NCBI GenBank assembly: GCA_949127645.1
Contig: CASBQM010000769.1
Span: 1-6,640, forward strand
Direction of reading: 5' to 3'
DNA length: 6,640 nucleotides
From: Synechococcales cyanobacterium PMM_0036
GTDB taxonomy: Bacteria > Cyanobacteriota > Cyanobacteriia > Elainellales > Elainellaceae
The notes under the pieces were generated by a model. That model ran no database searches. It had not been told where the DNA came from and saw only the letters and a program-made list of their open reading frames with translations. Positions 4,578 through 6,640 of this stretch are shown here, in pieces; positions within the stretch are counted from its first letter, which is position 1, and each line of letters starts with the position of its first letter. The translations under genes and the position numbers were made by a program.

Positions 4578-6089
4578 CTATAATTCTAATGCTTTTGCTA
4601 ATCGACTAATTCCTGCTTGAATCTGTGGTTCATCTAATTCGCTGTAGCCAAAAATGAACTCACAGGATCTCTCTGCTTTAGGGTCTGGATTGCAGCTTGA
4701 ATTGCAGCTTGAATTTAGGTAACAAGGGCGGGCAGACATTAGCCCTATGCCATCACTGGCTGCACGCCTAATGATTTCCTCGTCACCTAAAGCAATGTCC
4801 ATTTTTACCATAATATGAAGACCCGCTTTCTCGCCCAGCACCCTGACGCGATCGCCAAAATGTGCTTTCAAAGCCTGCACCAAAACTTGACGGCGCTGGT
4901 CATAACGCGATCGCATTTTGCGAATATGGCGCTCTAAATGTCCATCTGCAATAAACTCAGCTAAAACCTGCTGTTCTAAGGTGGGGAGTTGGCGATCGCT
5001 CAACCATTTCACTTGAGTAAATGGCACTACCAGGTGGGAAGGCACCACTAGATAGCCAATTCGCAAAGAAGGGAATAAGACTTTAGAAAAAGTGCTGATA
5101 TAAATCACGGCATGGTGACGATCTAAGCCCTGTAGAGCAGGAATAGGACGATCTCCGTAGCGGTATTCGCTATCATAATCATCTTCCAGAATTAGAACAT
5201 TGTTCTGCTGTGCCCATGCCAATAGCTCCAAACGGCGTGGTAACGATAGCGTAGACCCGGTAGGAAACTGATGCGAAGGCGTAACGTAAACCAATCGGAT
5301 TTTCTTGTCGCCATTTTTCTTCTCGCCATTCCCTAGAAATTCCACTCTCAACCCCGATTCATCGACTGGAATCGGTCGCAGATCTGCCCCATAGCTGAGA
5401 AAAACCCGGCGGGCGCTCAGATAACCTGGATCTTCTACGGCGATAGCATCTCCTGGATCAATTAGGAGCCGCATGACTAAATCTAGGGCTTGCTGGGTGC
5501 CATTGGTGATAATGATTTGCTCCGGGTCACATCGTACGGCTCGTGCCCGTGCTACATAACGGGCGATCGCCTCTCGTAGAGGGAAATATCCCCGAAAATC
5601 GCTGGCATAGTCTAACCAGTCTGAGCCTGCCGTGCAGTAGCGAGACAATAGTCTGCGCCACAGATCAACGGGAAAATCCTTGAGGGCGGGTCGTCCATAG
5701 CGAAAGCTGATGACAGATTGGGGTTCTGATGAGATTGAGAAGAGCGCTTGAGTTAGTCGGGTGCCCTGCTGCGAGAGCTTTACAGGCAGAGGGTCTTGCT
5801 TTGTATTCAGCTCTACTTGGGTAGAACATAGCAAATCGTCAGGCAGTTGGGCACAGACATAGGTGCCAGACCCGGCAATCGCCTGCAAATATCCTTCGCT
5901 CAAAAGCTGTTCATAGCTTTGAGTTACTGTGGTGCGAGAAATCCCCAGAGATTGGGCAAGCGATCGCGTTGAGGGAACGCGTTGACTTGGCAGCAGTCTC
6001 CCGGTCAGAACAGCTTGCCGCAATGTCTCATAGAGCTGTGTATGAAGCGGCTGTGGCAGTTGACTATCGAGGGCGATCGGTAAATCCAT
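4578..6089 (-). CDS. MocR-type transcriptional regulator (GntR wHTH fused to aminotransferase-like PLP domain)
   Basis: This 503-residue protein has the MocR layout. An N-terminal GntR winged helix (about 10-80) contains QRVPSTRSLAQSLGISRTTV and a GSGTYV wing. A linker (about 80-125) joins it to a fold-type I aminotransferase-like domain. Cofactor residues are intact: TNGTQQAL near 195-202, D303 and Y305 in EDDYDSEYRY, and Schiff-base K336 in STFSKVLFPSLRIGY. The D303-K336 spacing of 33 equals that of B. subtilis GabR (Asp279, Lys312). MocR proteins sense PLP or amino compounds bound to PLP and usually control the divergent gene, here a GNAT acetyltransferase. No pdxS/pdxT or gabT neighbour is present, so the ligand is unknown. 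Two in-frame tandem duplications are odd: NGEKK/NGDKK (254-263) and NSSC/NSSC (459-466). No clear Shine-Dalgarno precedes the start, but the N-terminus fits the family. Confidence 0.93.
   Translation of the reverse strand: MDLPIALDSQLPQPLHTQLYETLRQAVLTGRLLPSQRVPSTRSLAQSLGISRTTVTQSYEQLLSEGYLQAIAGSGTYVCAQLPDDLLCSTQVELNTKQDPLPVKLSQQGTRLTQALFSISSEPQSVISFRYGRPALKDFPVDLWRRLLSRYCTAGSDWLDYASDFRGYFPLREAIARYVARARAVRCDPEQIIITNGTQQALDLVMRLLIDPGDAIAVEDPGYLSARRVFLSYGADLRPIPVDESGLRVEFLGNGEKKNGDKKIRLVYVTPSHQFPTGSTLSLPRRLELLAWAQQNNVLILEDDYDSEYRYGDRPIPALQGLDRHHAVIYISTFSKVLFPSLRIGYLVVPSHLVVPFTQVKWLSDRQLPTLEQQVLAEFIADGHLERHIRKMRSRYDQRRQVLVQALKAHFGDRVRVLGEKAGLHIMVKMDIALGDEEIIRRAASDGIGLMSARPCYLNSSCNSSCNPDPKAERSCEFIFGYSELDEPQIQAGISRLAKALEL
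4689..4715 (-). repeat. 12-bp in-frame tandem duplication in the MocR gene (NSSC x2)
   Basis: ATTGCAGCTTGA on the plus strand occurs twice without a gap (4689-4700, 4701-4712), plus three further bases. On the coding strand it encodes Asn-Ser-Ser-Cys twice (residues 459-466) followed by Asn, in a C-terminal loop of the aminotransferase-like domain. The copies are identical, which suggests a recent slippage event. Confidence 0.85.
5301..5330 (-). repeat. 15-bp in-frame tandem duplication in the MocR gene (NGEKK/NGDKK)
   Basis: Two adjacent 15-mers (5301-5315 and 5316-5330) differ at one base. On the coding strand they encode NGEKK and NGDKK (residues 254-263), a charged loop just before the RLVYVTPSHQ strand. 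The period is a multiple of three, so the frame is kept. Confidence 0.85.
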
Positions 6090-6130
6090 AGGTTTGCAAC
6101 TTTACTGCTTGCCCCTACATCTTTACCTCA

Positions 6131-6179
6131 AAGTGGACTTAGCCTAGAGGGCTAAATTGGCTCTTGTGGGAGTCCACTT
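6131..6179. promoter_or_regulatory. Inverted repeat AAGTGGACT / AGTCCACTT, candidate MocR operator
   Basis: AAGTGGACT (6131-6139) and AGTCCACTT (6171-6179) are perfect 9-bp inverted copies, with starts 40 bp apart, or close to four helical turns. They lie in the 147-bp gap between the MocR gene and the divergent GNAT gene. MocR proteins are dimers with two winged helices on a large core and often bind paired half-sites of this kind. The right arm would overlap the GNAT promoter candidate. The sequence repeat is seen directly; binding by this regulator is inference. Confidence 0.5.
6139..6155. repeat. Second inverted repeat TTAGCC-tagag-GGCTAA between MocR and GNAT genes
   Basis: Six-base arms TTAGCC (6139-6144) and GGCTAA (6150-6155) are exact complements around a 5-base spacer. 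The element sits between the arms of the wider AAGTGGACT repeat, sharing one base with its left arm. It could be a second operator or a small hairpin in transcripts of the MocR gene leader. Confidence 0.45.
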
Positions 6180-6187
6180 AATAAATT
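6157..6187 (+). promoter_or_regulatory. Possible promoter of the GNAT gene
   Basis: TTGGCT (6157-6162) may be a -35 element, and TAATAA (6179-6184, 16-bp spacing) or TAAATT (6182-6187, 19-bp spacing) a weak -10. Transcription would then start near 6190, about 45 bases before the ATG. The right arm of the 9-bp inverted repeat falls between the two elements, as expected for an operator. Matches to consensus are only partial. Confidence 0.25.
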
Positions 6188-6236
6188 AAGCTAACCCTAG
6201 CAAAATTTCAGCCTTTCAGGTATGCCAACCTAAGCT

Positions 6237-6640
6237 ATGTCAACCCATCTAGCCATTCAGATCAGAGCTGCAACACTCCAAGAAGATGCCCTTATTGCTG
6301 AACACTTCTATCAAATGTGGCTCGACAATCACGTTTCCCCTGACGCAATAATCGTCCGTTGGCAAGAAACCGTATTGCAGTTCATGAGGCAAGCGCGTAA
6401 AGAACTAGACTATCAAGCGTTTGTGGCACAGTTAGACGATCGCCTGGTTGGGTCGGTCGGATGTCAGCGATTTGCAGGATTGTATCCCAGTATCATGACC
6501 GCGATCGAACGCTGTGACGGATACATATGGGGTGTTTATGTGGAACCTGCTTTTCGCCGTCGCGGGATTGCAACGCAATTAACTCAATATGCGATTGCCC
6601 ACCTCAAGGCGATCGGCTGCACCCATGCCGTACTCAATGC
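6237..6640 (+). CDS. GNAT family N-acetyltransferase, first 134 residues, cut by right edge
   Basis: The frame is open from the ATG at 6237 to the window end, giving 134 complete codons. The N-terminus IQIRAATLQEDALIAEHF is a usual GNAT opening strand and helix. Residues about 61-79 (FVAQLDDRLVGSVGCQRF) form the central strands. Residues 95-127 carry the acetyl-CoA binding motif: GVYVEPAFRRRGIATQLTQY, with R107-R108-R109-G110-I111-A112 as the pyrophosphate-binding loop. Such enzymes transfer acetyl groups from acetyl-CoA to amines; the substrate cannot be told from this part. The start is the first in-frame ATG, but no good Shine-Dalgarno precedes it. The gene is divergent from the MocR regulator and is its most likely target, which hints at an amine or amino-acid-like substrate; this is inference. 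Confidence 0.87.
   Translation, partial: MSTHLAIQIRAATLQEDALIAEHFYQMWLDNHVSPDAIIVRWQETVLQFMRQARKELDYQAFVAQLDDRLVGSVGCQRFAGLYPSIMTAIERCDGYIWGVYVEPAFRRRGIATQLTQYAIAHLKAIGCTHAVLN

Noticed and set aside
4377..4583. Plus-strand ORF of 68 codons overlapping the GlsB-like gene
   Set aside because: It starts in another frame inside the GlsB-like gene and reads through the terminator hairpin; the translation resembles no protein family.
1..6640. The 13 or more scattered GCGATCGC sites as a CRISPR-like or mobile repeat
   Set aside because: They are irregularly spaced single octamers, mostly inside genes, and match the known HIP1 palindrome of cyanobacterial genomes.

Overview
The window looks like chromosomal DNA of a cyanobacterium. 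The octamer GCGATCGC (HIP1) occurs at least 13 times in 6.6 kb, and the protein families (ethylene-receptor-like sensor kinase, REC-PAS kinase, GlsB-type membrane protein, GNAT enzyme) fit a filamentous or otherwise large-genome cyanobacterium. I cannot name a species. No tRNA, rRNA, CRISPR array, IS element or phage gene was seen.

Layout. (1) 1-549, minus strand: the first 183 residues of a compact type IA DNA topoisomerase running off the left edge. (2) 550-858: a divergent intergenic region; its last part holds a possible 21-codon Trp/Lys-rich leader ORF that overlaps the next gene's start. (3) 859-2316 and 2306-3973, plus strand: a two-gene signalling operon with an 11-bp overlap. The first gene is a membrane sensor kinase with an ETR1-type ethylene-binding domain, a PAS domain and a HisKA_2 kinase. 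The second is a soluble REC-PAS-HisKA-HATPase protein. (4) 3974-4186: a non-coding gap. (5) 4187-4459, plus strand: a three-helix GlsB/YeaQ/YmgE-family membrane protein. (6) 4521-4550: a strong hairpin with HIP1 at its exact centre, placed between two convergent genes and probably terminating both. (7) 4578-6089, minus strand: a MocR-type (GntR-AAT) regulator. (8) 6090-6236: a divergent regulatory region with two inverted repeats. (9) 6237-6640, plus strand: the start of a GNAT acetyltransferase cut by the right edge.

How the genes work together. The overlapping kinase pair is the clearest functional unit. The membrane sensor keeps the ETR1 ligand-pocket residues that can be aligned by eye, including the Cys/His copper pair. 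Its natural partner is the N-terminal receiver of the next protein, which is itself a kinase, so a branched or multistep phosphorelay is likely, with its final output outside this window. The second unit is the MocR regulator facing a GNAT gene across a 147-bp gap with operator-like repeats, the usual arrangement for a MocR protein and its target. The topoisomerase and the GlsB-like gene have no evident functional link to these units.

The most notable observations are the compact ethylene-sensor/REC-kinase operon, the possible SWK-repeat leader peptide in front of it, the inverted repeats between the MocR and GNAT genes, and two separate in-frame tandem duplications inside the MocR gene.
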